In this document: piece after piece, positions 9,226-18,342 of the stretch
How the letters are laid out: each line of letters starts with the position of its first letter
How positions within the stretch are numbered: position 1 is the first letter of the stretch
Notes under the pieces: model-generated
Databases searched by the model: none
What the model saw: only the letters and a program-made list of their open reading frames with translations
What the model was told of the DNA's origin: nothing
Made by a program: the position numbers and the translations under genes
Assembly (NCBI GenBank): GCA_016787755.1
Contig: JAEUUA010000002.1
Coordinates: forward strand, 1-64,000
Source of the DNA: Cyclobacteriaceae bacterium
Lineage (GTDB): Bacteria > Bacteroidota > Bacteroidia > Cytophagales > Cyclobacteriaceae
Direction: 5' to 3'
DNA: 64,000 nucleotides

Positions 9226-10457
9226 TCGTGTTAAATACCCTCGTGATTCTCGCAATAAGCGGATTGTTTTTTAAACAGGCAGCTGGAGTGTATCCCCGCC
9301 TGTTTTGTTTTGCGTTGCTCGTTAAGATGGCAATGGCCGTTTCACTTGGCCTTGTGTATCTGTATTACTATACCGCTAACGATACGTGGCTTTTTTTTAC
9401 AGATGCAACAACACTAGCGGACTATGCTCGTCATGATTTCGGCTCATACTTAAAATTTCTTTGGAATAATGATCCAAGTTCTGTGATTGAAATTTCAAAC
9501 ATGCAGGAGCGATCTCTTTTCCTGGTAAAGATTGTCAGTTTTTTTTCTTTTATAAGCAATAATAATTATTGGATAACAGCGATTTATTTTTCGCTGATCT
9601 CATTTATCGCATCATGGAATTTATTTCGAGTAATTGCCAGAAACTTTGATAATTCTCAATCAGCGGCAGCATTGGCTTTTCTTTTCTTTCCTTCTGTAAT
9701 TTTTTGGAGTTCAGGGTTGGTAAAGGAAACTCTTGCCTTGGCAGGAATTTATTTTGTTGCGTTGGTTTTTATTAAAACTATTAAGTCTGAAAAGATTTTT
9801 TGGTGGGAATGGATAACTACATTTTTAGCTTTCTATGCTGTCTGGAACTTGAAGTATTATTGGGCAGCGCTATTTTTGGCTGTTGTCATAACTTCAATAC
9901 TGGTTTTCTTCTTGCAAAAGAAAATTAAGTTGCTAAGTCAGTATAGATTGTTTGGTTGGAGTGTTATTTTTATTTTGCTATCTGGAATTGTAAGTCTGTT
10001 GCATCCAAATTTTTATTTGAATCGGTTTTTGGATGTGCTCATTACCAATCATAATGACTTTTTAAGAATTTCCAGACCTGATGGAATTATTCATTATTAC
10101 AATCTTAGTTCAAGTTGGTGGAGTGTTTTTATCAATTCACCCTGGGCACTTTTGTCAGGATTGTTTCGCCCGGTTCTAGGAGAAGCATCAGGGGCAACTT
10201 CAATAGTGGCATCGATCGAAAATCTTTTCCTATTTGTATTAGTGATTGCTTGTCTTTTTAGAAAATGGACTATGAAGGATAATTTGTTGCTTCTCTCTTC
10301 CGGGGTGTATATTGTTTTGCTTTGTATTTTTCTCGCGCTAAGTACACCCAATCTGGGCACCTTGTCCCGATACCGAGTCGGGTTTCTGCCTTTCTTTATT
10401 TTTATTATTGCGTATCGCAATCCATTGCTTGATTATTTATTAGACCGATTTAAATAA
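9222..10457 (+). CDS. Polytopic membrane protein of unknown function
   Basis: About 411 residues with roughly ten or eleven predicted membrane helices. A large early loop contains TDATTLADYARHDFGSYL, and a middle loop carries FWSSGLVKETLALAGIYF. This layout resembles polymer-synthesis or EpsG/O-antigen-polymerase-like membrane enzymes, but I cannot name a family. The open frame begins at 9156. I prefer ATG 9222 (MIVLNTLVILAISGLFF) because it overlaps the DUF2851 stop by four bases and puts a hydrophobic helix at the N-terminus. No clear terminator follows; a minus-strand gene converges 20 bases on. Confidence 0.75.
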   Translation: MIVLNTLVILAISGLFFKQAAGVYPRLFCFALLVKMAMAVSLGLVYLYYYTANDTWLFFTDATTLADYARHDFGSYLKFLWNNDPSSVIEISNMQERSLFLVKIVSFFSFISNNNYWITAIYFSLISFIASWNLFRVIARNFDNSQSAAALAFLFFPSVIFWSSGLVKETLALAGIYFVALVFIKTIKSEKIFWWEWITTFLAFYAVWNLKYYWAALFLAVVITSILVFFLQKKIKLLSQYRLFGWSVIFILLSGIVSLLHPNFYLNRFLDVLITNHNDFLRISRPDGIIHYYNLSSSWWSVFINSPWALLSGLFRPVLGEASGATSIVASIENLFLFVLVIACLFRKWTMKDNLLLLSSGVYIVLLCIFLALSTPNLGTLSRYRVGFLPFFIFIIAYRNPLLDYLLDRFK

Positions 10458-10477
10458 ATCAATAAAGTCTAAACTAA

Positions 10478-11065
10478 TTACGGGATTTTATTGCCACCCA
10501 ACTTAAAACCAATTTTAAAGGAAGGAGTGATGTAGAAGTAACGATCTTTAGAATTTGTACTGTAGGGGGTAGTTTCATTTACGTTTTGCATGTAGATCAT
10601 ACTTGTTTCCGCACTCAGCGAAATTTTATCCTTGAGTACATATTGATATCCTATTACCGATCCAAGTCCTGGTCCATTTTTATAGAGTTTATTGATGGGA
10701 AGGAAATAACACGGATAAGCACCTATAAAGATTCCCTGATAAGATTTGCGATTTTTGAAATGAAATGGATAAGCCTTTAGTTGATAACCCAGAACAAGAT
10801 TTTCAATTCCAGGAAATAATTTTTTTGGATCCTTTCCATCTTTATCATAATCTAATCTTGGCCCGTGTGTAAAATAGTTGTTTGTTTTAAAAACACGTTC
10901 ACTTTCTAAACTAAAGAAGAATCCTGATACATGACCGTATGAAAAAATTGGGTAACCTCCTATTTTTGAAAGTGGTCTTTGAATATTTTGACCTTTTATT
11001 TCAGATGATAGAATTGAACAAGCTATAAAACCTATTATCAATAGAGGCTTTTTATTGAATCTCAT
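10478..11065 (-). CDS. Predicted outer-membrane beta-barrel protein
   Basis: A 195-residue protein from ATG 11065 (MRFNKKPLLIIGFIACSILS), giving a signal peptide that ends near KGQ. The frame can be read 14 codons further upstream, but that would enter a hairpin region and blur the signal peptide. The mature part alternates polar and hydrophobic residues as in small barrels (LVLGYQLKAYPF, YFYITPSFKIGFKLGG) and ends in a strand near the C-terminus. It is in the style of DUF3575/PorT-like proteins. It is preceded on its strand by a T9SS cargo gene, with a hairpin between them. Confidence 0.65.
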   Translation of the reverse strand: MRFNKKPLLIIGFIACSILSSEIKGQNIQRPLSKIGGYPIFSYGHVSGFFFSLESERVFKTNNYFTHGPRLDYDKDGKDPKKLFPGIENLVLGYQLKAYPFHFKNRKSYQGIFIGAYPCYFLPINKLYKNGPGLGSVIGYQYVLKDKISLSAETSMIYMQNVNETTPYSTNSKDRYFYITPSFKIGFKLGGNKIP

Positions 11066-11093
11066 TTGTATTTTGTTAAGAATTTTTTTAATA

Positions 11094-11121
11094 AACCCCA
11101 CCTTCACAATTCGGTGGGGTT
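11094..11121 (-). terminator. Hairpin, possible terminator after the T9SS cargo gene
   Basis: A perfect nine-base stem (AACCCCACC at 11094-11102 and GGTGGGGTT at 11113-11121) with a ten-base loop. It lies between the end of the cargo gene (11159) and the start of the barrel gene (11065). On the minus strand it is followed by a T-containing but A-rich tail, so the U-tract is weak. Confidence 0.5.
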
Positions 11122-11158
11122 CTTATGTTAAACTTGAACAAAGTTTGATGTTAAAAAT

Positions 11159-12398
11159 CTAATTCTTTATGATGATACGCTTCACAAATTCATCTTTTCC
11201 AAATCGTGTATGAAGAAAGTAGATACCATTTTTAATTTGACGGGTATCCAAATTAAAAGATGCATCCGAGGGTACTATTGAAATTACTTTTGAGTTTGAT
11301 TCATCAACTAAATATACAGCATCAGCTATTGCTTCGTACTGAATACCCTCAGTTTCGCTAACGAGCGAAGTCTTTATATTTAAATCGTTTGAAGCAGGGT
11401 TTGGTGAAGCGCTCACTAAAAATGATCCACATCCGTACGTTTTCTTAGATAAATAGAAGCTTGTATTAGAGCTTGTGCCGCAACTATTTGTGGCATTAAC
11501 TGTGATAGCTACACTGGAGTACCCGTTATTGGGTAGCGTAAAATTGCAGGTAGTATTATTTGAATAATAAGATATTCCGGGTGTTACATTCCAGAAGGTA
11601 CTGCCAACTAAACCATTCCAGGAAACACCAACCCAGTGATTTCCAGGGCAAATTTGTGAACCCGGGAAGTAGCTGCCACCGTTAAGGGTTTGGCTTATTA
11701 TCGAAGGTTTCCCTAACCATATACTTTTCGCAACATTTTGGGTGGCGCATGTAACTCCTCCAGTAGTAAAATTAAATACTCCAGTGAGAGTAGCCATTTC
11801 ATTTGAAGTTGTGCTCGTTGCTTTAACTAGTTTTGGATTTAGTGTTCCATTAACTGATTGAATATTACTAGAGTAATTCCAGCTAACAAGTTGCCAGCTT
11901 TCAGGAATACTTACAGGCGTATAACTTTGTTGTTGATTTGAACAGTTAAGAATATAATTACTGCCTGAAATAATTGGAGTTCCCGGTGATGGCCCAAATG
12001 TGACATCCTTGTTTCCATTGGAACATATCCACGTTGCGGTATGATCACATACTCTAATATGAATATTGCCGATTGTGCCATTCGCTGCGTTGTTCCATCT
12101 GACTCTAAAATTAGCAACTACAATATCACCTTCATAGAATTCCCAACAAGTAACCCATGTTTGGGTAACAGTATTAAAAATTTGTCCGTTAGTTACACAT
12201 AACTCAACATTTCCTCCCCCATAGTCATCTTCATATTGATAAATGAGTTCTGAATTTGGGCAAGTATAACTGGGACCAGTTACATGTGCATAGAACGCAT
12301 TTGTCTTTGAGGGAATTAAATAAACTAAAAAACCTAAGAAAACGAAGGCAAGATTTATTCCTGGAATAAATCTTGATGGGGGGGGGGTAATTTTTCAT
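11159..12398 (-). CDS. T9SS type A cargo protein, frame broken at a poly-C tract
   Basis: From 12387 down to 11159 one frame is open without a stop for about 410 codons. It encodes a signal-like helix (LAFVFLGFLVYLIPSKTNA), two PKD/Ig-like sections and a C-terminal type A sorting domain (SASPNPASNDLNIKTS to FVKRIIIKN). That frame has no start codon before an internal Met at 11797. An ATG at 12398 (MKNY) sits in another phase and meets the right frame only if the run of ten C after MKNY is nine. With nine C the product is 412 residues: MKNYPPP, then SRFIPGINLAFVF. It is therefore a phase-variable gene in the off state, a slippage-dependent gene, or an assembly error. The internal start at 11797 would give a 212-residue product lacking a signal peptide. 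Confidence 0.75.
12350..12374 (-). promoter_or_regulatory. Perfect inverted repeat next to the poly-C tract
   Basis: AAGATTTATTC (12350-12360) and GAATAAATCTT (12364-12374) form an 11-base perfect stem with a three-base loop. It starts three bases 3' of the C-run in the mRNA sense, inside the coding region for the signal peptide. The position suits a structure that promotes slippage or controls translation; function is inferred. Confidence 0.5.
12378..12387 (-). repeat. Homopolymer of ten C (G on the plus strand)
   Basis: A run of ten identical bases, four codons after the candidate ATG of the T9SS cargo gene. Runs of this length are prone to slipped-strand mispairing and also to sequencing error. 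The length seen here leaves the gene out of frame; nine would restore it. Confidence 0.9.
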
Positions 12399-12523
12399 TT
12401 TGTTATTTTTTTGAATGTACTTGACGTGCTTAATGAAAGTACTCCTTATTTTTCTATTCATAATCTTAATGTAAGATAAAATCCTTTTTTGTAAGTTTCC
12501 CAGATACCCTCAATCATTTACCT

Positions 12524-12531
12524 TACCTTTG
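12524..12531 (+). promoter_or_regulatory. TACCTTTG box, candidate -7 element
   Basis: Exact match to the Bacteroidota -7 consensus TAnnTTTG, four bases before the acyltransferase ATG. No convincing TTTG -33 box is seen at the expected distance. If used, the mRNA would be leaderless or nearly so. Confidence 0.35.
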
Positions 12532-12535
12532 TCGC

Positions 12536-13171
12536 ATGGAAAATCCGGTACTTATTTTTGGCGCCAATTATCTGGGGCGCGCTGCTAAAGAAATTTTTGA
12601 AACGAATAATGTTGTCGTATATGGCTTTTTAGATGACGACAAAAAACTGCATAACACAGAGATAGACGAGGTTGTCGTGTTGGGCGATACTGGCAATGAT
12701 GGATTCCTCAAGCTCATTGGAAAAAAGTGTGAAGCCTTTGTAGCCGTAGATGATAACAAACTCAGGAAGTCATTGGTGAGCATGATTCAGGAGGTACGGC
12801 ACATGCAACCCGTAAATGCAATCCATAGTCGTTCGGTGGTTTCTGAAAAAGCTATTTTAGGTCACGGTAATTTTATTGACTTCAATGCTTATCTGGCTCC
12901 TGGTTCTAAAATTGGAAGTCATTGCATTATCCATACCCAAACTTCAATTGGTGTTGATTCATCGTTGGGAGATTTTGTTCAAGTAGGAGCAGGTAGCTCG
13001 ATCAATGCAGGAGTCACCATTGAAGATGAAGTGTTTATTGGTTCTGGAGTTACGATTGTTTCGGGTGTAACCGTAGGTCAAGGCGCACGTATCGGTGCGG
13101 GTTCTGTTGTTATTGCATCGGTGAAGGCGGGGGAAACGGTATTTGGCAATCCGGCAGCGAAGATCAAGTAA
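12536..13171 (+). CDS. NeuD-type acyltransferase with left-handed beta-helix
   Basis: A 211-residue member of the NeuD/PglD/VioB family, which O- or N-acetylates sugars using acetyl-CoA. The N-terminal Rossmann-like part opens with PVLIFGANYLGRAA and includes FLDDDKKLHN. From about residue 95 hexapeptide repeats form the helix (VSEKAILGHGNFIDFNAYL, IGSHCIIHTQTSIG, VQVGAGSSINAGV), ending in GNPAAKIK. The family's catalytic His is plausible in SKIGSHCIIHTQ. No sugar-pathway genes lie nearby, so the substrate is open. A nucleoside phosphorylase gene follows after 45 bases. Confidence 0.85.
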   Translation: MENPVLIFGANYLGRAAKEIFETNNVVVYGFLDDDKKLHNTEIDEVVVLGDTGNDGFLKLIGKKCEAFVAVDDNKLRKSLVSMIQEVRHMQPVNAIHSRSVVSEKAILGHGNFIDFNAYLAPGSKIGSHCIIHTQTSIGVDSSLGDFVQVGAGSSINAGVTIEDEVFIGSGVTIVSGVTVGQGARIGAGSVVIASVKAGETVFGNPAAKIK

Positions 13172-13216
13172 TAGGTAAGTTGTAACAAGTATCCAGTAAC
13201 CAGTATCAAGATTAAC

Positions 13217-14074
13217 ATGTCTAAAATATCCGAGACCGATTTAATTCTTAATCCTGACGGAAGTGTTTATCACTTAAGTCTGTTGCCTAAAAATATTTCG
13301 GATACAATTATTACAGTGGGTGATCCCAGCAGGGTATATGCTGTAAGCCAATACTTTGATGAGATAGAGTTTGAAATGAACAAGCGTGAGTTTATCACTC
13401 ATGTGGGTAAATACAAAGGCAAGCGTATAACCGTAATCAGCACCGGTATTGGTACAGACAACATTGAAATATTTTTTACTGAGCTTGATGCCCTTGTCAA
13501 TATTGATTTAAAAACCCGGGAGCCCAAATCCCGCAAGAAGAAATTAAAGATTATCAGAATAGGAACATCGGGAGCACTACAGGAAGATATACCAATAGGG
13601 ACACACCTGGCTTCTGATTATGCAGTTGGCTTGGATAACCTGATGAACTTTTATGATCTGCGGATGGACGATTTTGAAACTGGACTCGCGCATGATATTC
13701 AAAAGAAAACCGGACTACCTTTTATGCCTTATGCAGTGCGTGGTTCTGTTAGTTTACGTGAACAAATTGGTGGCGATATGATGAAAGGGAATACGGTAAC
13801 GTGCCCGGGGTTTTATGCACCGCAAGGTCGTGAGTTGCGCGTGCCTATTCGCTTTCCTAAATTATTGGAGGATTTGAATTATTACCATAAAGGAGATTTC
13901 TGGCTTACGAATTTTGAAATGGAAACCGCGGGTTATTATGCGATGGGAAGACTACTCGGTCACGAGGTACTAAGTGTAAATGCCATTATTGCCAACCGTA
14001 TTAAGAACAAATTCTCAAAAGACCCCAATAAAGTTGTGGAATCATTAATTAAAAAAGTTTTGGAGCGGGTTTAA
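13217..14074 (+). CDS. Nucleoside phosphorylase (uridine phosphorylase type)
   Basis: A 285-residue cytosolic enzyme of the PNP/UDP family, which splits nucleosides with phosphate to give base and ribose 1-phosphate. Family features include the phosphate-binding VGDPSRVYAVS, a TGIGTDNIEI stretch and RIGTSGALQEDIPIG. Near the end is FEMETAGYYAMGRLLGHE, the conserved Glu-Met-Glu that binds ribose hydroxyls. Uridine is the most likely substrate from overall resemblance, but the base cannot be fixed. It probably serves pyrimidine salvage. Confidence 0.88.
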   Translation: MSKISETDLILNPDGSVYHLSLLPKNISDTIITVGDPSRVYAVSQYFDEIEFEMNKREFITHVGKYKGKRITVISTGIGTDNIEIFFTELDALVNIDLKTREPKSRKKKLKIIRIGTSGALQEDIPIGTHLASDYAVGLDNLMNFYDLRMDDFETGLAHDIQKKTGLPFMPYAVRGSVSLREQIGGDMMKGNTVTCPGFYAPQGRELRVPIRFPKLLEDLNYYHKGDFWLTNFEMETAGYYAMGRLLGHEVLSVNAIIANRIKNKFSKDPNKVVESLIKKVLERV

Positions 14075-14405
14075 AATCCTAAAAATTATAAAGCATAACG
14101 CTAAGAACGAGAGCCTGGTTTGGTAAATCAGTAGCCCCTAACTTACATATTTAGAAGGTGCATGTAGCCAGCCAATTTGGGCGGCTATATATATATTCGC
14201 TAGTTAGCAACAATTTAAAATTAATAAAGAAAAACTATTCCAGACAGGATTAATGGTGACTCCTTTATCTTTCCCTATGATATATATATTGAGCTGATAA
14301 AAGCACTGAATTGTAAACTGATCCCCAATTTGAAATGAATATTTTCCAATCATAATTCGTATAACATTTCAATTTGTTTAATCCTATAATCCCTAGAATG
14401 ATACA
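14075..14405. other. Intergenic region, 331 bases
   Basis: No gene is supported. It contains two short AT dinucleotide runs (near 14187-14198 and 14280-14290) and otherwise AT-rich sequence between a plus-strand and a minus-strand gene end. I see no convincing terminator. Confidence 0.6.
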
Positions 14406-15773
14406 TTAATCATTCCCAATAAAATTTGCCCTTCCAAAAAATCTTCGATTCACGAAGTTATTGAGATTGGAACCAAACCGATAATTAAACCCAAATCTGG
14501 AATCGATGGTATATGCTGAGGGTAGGGTTACTCTCCCGCTCAAAATATCCTGTTCGGTGAAATCTCCTGATGCCAGGTAAATCTGGTCCTTTACGTAGTT
14601 ACCTTCTAACCTTGCAAAAAAAGAAAATCTCCCAGTTACACGAACTTCTGCACTAATATTCAAACCTGTGGTCCAAAAGTTAAAATTACCTAGATAATTT
14701 CTCAGACGATATCCAACTTCCAGGTTACCCCATCGTTGAGTTAGTCCCAGACTGGCTCTCAGACTATGGAGGACCCTGGTTTCTTTAACAGTACCGTAAA
14801 TCGTTTCTTCGACATATCTATTATTCCTGACTTCAATCCCATAGTTCACTCTCAGAAACCTGGAATTCTGCTCTGATTCCGGAAAAAAATTGTACTCTAA
14901 AGCTGCCCTAAAGCTGGTCTGAAACTTATAATTAAAGCGAGTGTTCTGAAGGCCTCCAACATCATATCCATAAGACCAGTGAGGTGAAATGGACTTTACC
15001 AGCTGGTGACCAAATCCAAATTCTGATACATCAAAATTGTTCTCAACTTCATCGATGATCTGGTTGCCGTCAGCATCAAGAACCGAATTGCCATTGCCAT
15101 CAACTCTTGGTTCTCTTTGAATCGTTGTTCTCATCCTTTCATCTATTCTCCCGGATATGGAAATTTTCCATTCATCCGTGATACGGTTAACATTGATGTC
15201 TCCACCAAGATTAATTTGCTTGCTCAATTCCTCTAATTTAATGTTCGCATCACTACCAATATTAAAAACCCAATAATTCCAGGGACCAACGCTTTCCTGC
15301 CTTGTATCTTCCAGAACGCCAGGGTCAGTCTTCATGTTGATTTCGATCTCCTCTCCTGCTATGGTCTTTGCAACATACGGTGCTAAACCTAATTTGATAA
15401 ACCGGGTAAGTTTTTCCCGCACTTCAAAGTCGGTATCCGTCTGTTTGGTATTTACATAGAGGGTATCTCTTCTTCCCGCATGAATGTTTTGTTGACCTAT
15501 AAACATCAGTTGATATTGTCTTCCACCGCCACCAGATCTGTTATTGTTAATGAGCAGAAAGACATCAGCCATTTGATTATCCCTGTAGAAGTCAACTGCT
15601 GTAATTTCCGTTCTGATAAAATCCATATCACAGCCTCCATCCCTCCGTTCACAACCATCGATAAACACCCTGAGTTTATTGGGAAGGCTGTAATTATCAA
15701 TTAATGTTTGACTAATTGCAGGAGGATTAAAGGAAAAAAATGTCAGAATCAATAAAAGTGGTATTATTCTCAT
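14406..15773 (-). CDS. Outer-membrane beta-barrel protein with N-terminal domain
   Basis: A 455-residue protein with a signal peptide (MRIIPLLLILTFFSFNPPAIS). Residues about 25-150 form a soluble domain containing LRVFIDGCERRDGGCDMDF, whose two cysteines may form a disulphide. The remainder is rich in alternating strands with aromatic girdles (FKISISGRI-like, YRLRNYLGNFNFWTTG, RFSFFARLEGNYV) typical of a barrel. I do not recognise a named family. It stands alone between two gene-poor stretches. Confidence 0.65.
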   Translation of the reverse strand: MRIIPLLLILTFFSFNPPAISQTLIDNYSLPNKLRVFIDGCERRDGGCDMDFIRTEITAVDFYRDNQMADVFLLINNNRSGGGGRQYQLMFIGQQNIHAGRRDTLYVNTKQTDTDFEVREKLTRFIKLGLAPYVAKTIAGEEIEINMKTDPGVLEDTRQESVGPWNYWVFNIGSDANIKLEELSKQINLGGDINVNRITDEWKISISGRIDERMRTTIQREPRVDGNGNSVLDADGNQIIDEVENNFDVSEFGFGHQLVKSISPHWSYGYDVGGLQNTRFNYKFQTSFRAALEYNFFPESEQNSRFLRVNYGIEVRNNRYVEETIYGTVKETRVLHSLRASLGLTQRWGNLEVGYRLRNYLGNFNFWTTGLNISAEVRVTGRFSFFARLEGNYVKDQIYLASGDFTEQDILSGRVTLPSAYTIDSRFGFNYRFGSNLNNFVNRRFFGRANFIGND

Positions 15774-16393
15774 TTGAATTAGGGTTAATTCTCGTTGATC
15801 GCATCCTTAAGATCGAGGTTAGATGCAAGTTATCAACCCTAAAATTGCGTTTTACCATTATTGTTTGAAAATAAGTATACATTTTACAGGAAAAAGCAAA
15901 GAAAATGATTATCGATCCTTTGCCAACAACAATATAAGCAATAGCTGCTTGTGTTTGGCATGTGAAGAGAAGTGCAAAATTAAAAGACGTTTATTATTCC
16001 AACAGAGGATACTTTTAAGAATAAAATAAAAACGCTAAAATCACATATGAAGTAAAGTAAAGAATGTTGCTAACATTCTGTATAAATCATGGCTGTTCAG
16101 TAGGTTGTTTTTCCTTTGGCTCTTTGTGGATAGTCCATCAACCCGCAGGATTGACTTACTTTTAGGAATTAATTTAGTAAGCAATCCTGAGGATTGACTA
16201 ATTAGTAAACTGAAATTTTTGTACTTTTAAAACGCCACGCTTCATACAGTGACGTTGAAGCGCGTAAAAGAGTTAGAGGAAGAGAACTCTAAAGTACCAT
16301 TGCTTAAACGCCTACGCTATAGCCAATTTAAATCTATTGTACAATTACATTGCGGGGCTTAGTTGCCAAAAAATTTTGTAAGGTCAACTGAAG
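15774..16393. other. Gene-poor region, 620 bases
   Basis: No intact gene is visible. An imperfect inverted repeat (around GGATTGACTTAC at 16149-16160 and GTAAGCAATCC at 16178-16188) and a decayed IS3-like fragment near 16240-16363 suggest an old insertion or deletion. The rest is AT-rich with scattered stops in all frames. Confidence 0.6.
16236..16363 (+). pseudogene. Remnant resembling IS3-family transposase OrfA
   Basis: The translation reads ASYSDV in one frame and, after a single-base shift, KRVKELEEENSK in the next. This matches the SDVKRLKELEEEN linker and leucine-zipper start of IS3-type OrfA. Upstream and downstream parts, including OrfB and the terminal repeats, are not recognisable. 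The match is short, so this is tentative. Confidence 0.4.
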
Positions 16394-16648
16394 TCACCTC
16401 GCAGCAGTCATGCTCTCCATCCTCACAATATGTTTGCTCGCATTATACGAATCGGTATTGTAAAATCCGGAAAGAATGCGATGAGCAATTTGTTCAATAA
16501 TTAATTCATCGTCTGATTTACCTTCTTTGCCGCGCCAGAACACGCGCTGAGGGTGTCTTTTCATATCATCAACATATGATCTTGCATGCGTGAATTGATC
16601 ATTCGTAAATGTGATGGTGAAGCAGGTTTTTACTTTTTGCGTTTCCAT
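16394..16648 (-). CDS. Small protein of unknown function
   Basis: An 84-residue protein from ATG 16648 (METQKVKTCFTITFTNDQ). Seven more codons upstream are open but less likely. It is soluble and charged, with DDMKRHPQRVFWRGKEGKSD and a helical DDELIIEQIAHRILSGFY. I do not recognise a family. Amino-acid composition is protein-like and no overlapping gene competes, which supports it as real. Confidence 0.5.
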   Translation of the reverse strand: METQKVKTCFTITFTNDQFTHARSYVDDMKRHPQRVFWRGKEGKSDDELIIEQIAHRILSGFYNTDSYNASKHIVRMESMTAAR

Positions 16649-16889
16649 AGTTGTGTTAGTTGATCCCAATCACTCTTGCAATCAGGGTGCCGTTAATTAA
16701 ATACGATTTTAAACAAATTAAGATACATCTGTCAAGGGTCATGCCCGAAGGCGGGCAATCTTGTTCGGGTGTGGAACACCGATATAAAGTTTCAATTTCA
16801 ATCCATCACAATTAAAATATTTTGTGAGTGTAGTTGAATTGTTAAAAAAAAGAAAGACGCGATCAAAGCACGAAGTTGATAAGTCAGTC

Positions 16890-16920
16890 ACCCTCTCCTC
16901 TGGAGAGGGTTGGGGTGAGG
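16890..16920. repeat. REP-like palindrome ending in GGTGAGG
   Basis: ACCCTCTCC (16890-16898) and GGAGAGGGT (16902-16910) form a perfect nine-base stem, followed by TGGGGTGAGG. A related element lies at 55385-55451. Such elements are commonly dispersed between genes. Confidence 0.55.
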
Positions 16921-16938
16921 TCTAATCACTTTTTGGGT

Positions 16939-16946
16939 TAATTTTG
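16939..16946 (+). promoter_or_regulatory. TAATTTTG box, candidate -7 element
   Basis: Matches TAnnTTTG and lies seven bases before the M16 peptidase ATG. No clear -33 partner is seen at the usual spacing. Confidence 0.35.
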
Positions 16947-16953
16947 TGCCGCA

Positions 16954-18186
16954 ATGAGAGAATACGAAGTACATACACTGAAGAATGGAATCCGGGTTAT
17001 CCATAATCGAGTAACGACCACTAAAATTGTGCACTGTGGCATTATGTTGGATATTGGGAGTCGCGATGAATCTATGGCCAATCAGGGGATAGCTCACTTT
17101 TGGGAACACATGGCTTTTAAAGGAACCCGAAAACGCAAAGCATTTCATATCATCAATAGACTTGAATCGCTGGGGGGAGAACTCAATGCCTTCACTGACA
17201 AGGAGAAAATTTTATTCTTCGCGTCCTTGCGCGATGATTATTTTGAGCGCGCGCTTGAGTTGCTTACAGACATCACGTTTGATTCGATATTCCCGACTCC
17301 TCAAATTGAAAAGGAGCGAAATGTAATTCTTGAGGAGATGTCGATGTATCATGACGATCCGGACGATTCGTTGCAAGACGAATTTGATTCCGTAATTTTC
17401 TCCGGTCATCCCCTGGGTATGAATATCCTGGGAACTGAAAAAACGGTACGCTCATTTAAGCGTAAAGATTTCACGTCATTCGTAAAGGAACATCTCGATA
17501 CAAAACGAATAGTTTTTTCGTGCGTGGGCAATATCCCCATGGAGCAAGTTGTTCGTCTGGCTGAAAAACATCTGGGAGCAATACCTGCCTCCACATCAAA
17601 AAAGAAAAGAATTCTTTTCACTGGTTATACGCCAAAAAATGTTGTGCTTAAAAAACCAGTGAAGCAATCGCGTTGTGCTATGGGCAGACCGGCTTATTCG
17701 TTCTCAGATGAAAATAGAAGTCCGTTTTATATGCTCTCCAGTATTTTAGGTGGATCAGGTATGAACTCGCGCCTCAACCTTGCTTTGCGCGAAAAATATG
17801 GGTTCGTTTACTCCATTGGGGCGCAGTTTGCCCCCTTTACCGATACCGGATTATTTGTTATTTCCTTTGGCACTGAACCATCGCAAGTGAAAAAAGGAAT
17901 TTCGCTGGTGAAACAAGAATTGAAGCGATTGCGTGATGAACCTTTAGGAGTAAAACAACTCGCCTCTTCTAAAGAGCAAATCCTGGGGCAGATTGCGATG
18001 GCCGAAGAAAACAATGCGAGTTTTATGATGATGATGGCCCGAAATCTTTTGGATCAGGGTCGGGTAACATCCTTACAAGAAATTTTTGATCGTGTGAAAG
18101 GAACCACTTCATTACAACTTCAGAAATTGGCAAACGAAATGTTTGACGAGCGCATGTTAAGTTCATTGATTGTGGAACCTATTTGA
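16954..18186 (+). CDS. M16-family zinc peptidase (processing-peptidase type)
   Basis: A 410-residue M16 peptidase. The inverted zinc motif HFWEH (His48, Glu51, His52) is intact, and a third ligand is expected in the downstream Glu-rich helix (KERNVILEEMSMYHDDPDD). The C-terminal half-domain contains the substrate-binding REKYGFVYSIG stretch. No signal peptide is present, unlike the periplasmic members, so it is probably cytoplasmic, similar to the PqqL/YmxG group. Length fits the single-unit type that works as a dimer. The next gene starts 156 bases on. Confidence 0.92.
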   Translation: MREYEVHTLKNGIRVIHNRVTTTKIVHCGIMLDIGSRDESMANQGIAHFWEHMAFKGTRKRKAFHIINRLESLGGELNAFTDKEKILFFASLRDDYFERALELLTDITFDSIFPTPQIEKERNVILEEMSMYHDDPDDSLQDEFDSVIFSGHPLGMNILGTEKTVRSFKRKDFTSFVKEHLDTKRIVFSCVGNIPMEQVVRLAEKHLGAIPASTSKKKRILFTGYTPKNVVLKKPVKQSRCAMGRPAYSFSDENRSPFYMLSSILGGSGMNSRLNLALREKYGFVYSIGAQFAPFTDTGLFVISFGTEPSQVKKGISLVKQELKRLRDEPLGVKQLASSKEQILGQIAMAEENNASFMMMMARNLLDQGRVTSLQEIFDRVKGTTSLQLQKLANEMFDERMLSSLIVEPI

Positions 18187-18342
18187 GAAAAAGTTTACAG
18201 TAAGTAGTATTCAGTAAGCAGTTAGTTCTAGTGTATAATATATTTAGAGTATTTTAAGATAATAGAATGGCACTATAACCGCCTGCTGTCCTCTGCCTCC
18301 TGCTTTTGAATAAGTAAGCTGAACTAAATTGAGAGTTGAAAT

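Larger units (their letters stand above)
16649..16953. other. Intergenic region with two hairpins
   Basis: Contains a small hairpin (TGCCCG at 16742-16747 pairing with CGGGCA at 16752-16757), the palindromic repeat listed at 16890-16920 and a candidate -7 box. No gene is supported. Confidence 0.6.

Noticed and set aside
12231..12461. Open frame of 76 codons on the minus strand
   Set aside because: Its first part is the real start region of the T9SS gene and the rest is that gene read out of phase after the C-run; it is not a separate gene.
14075..14405. Possible integron-type attachment site from GTTAGC-like text
   Set aside because: No matching pair of inverse core sites and no integrase are visible.
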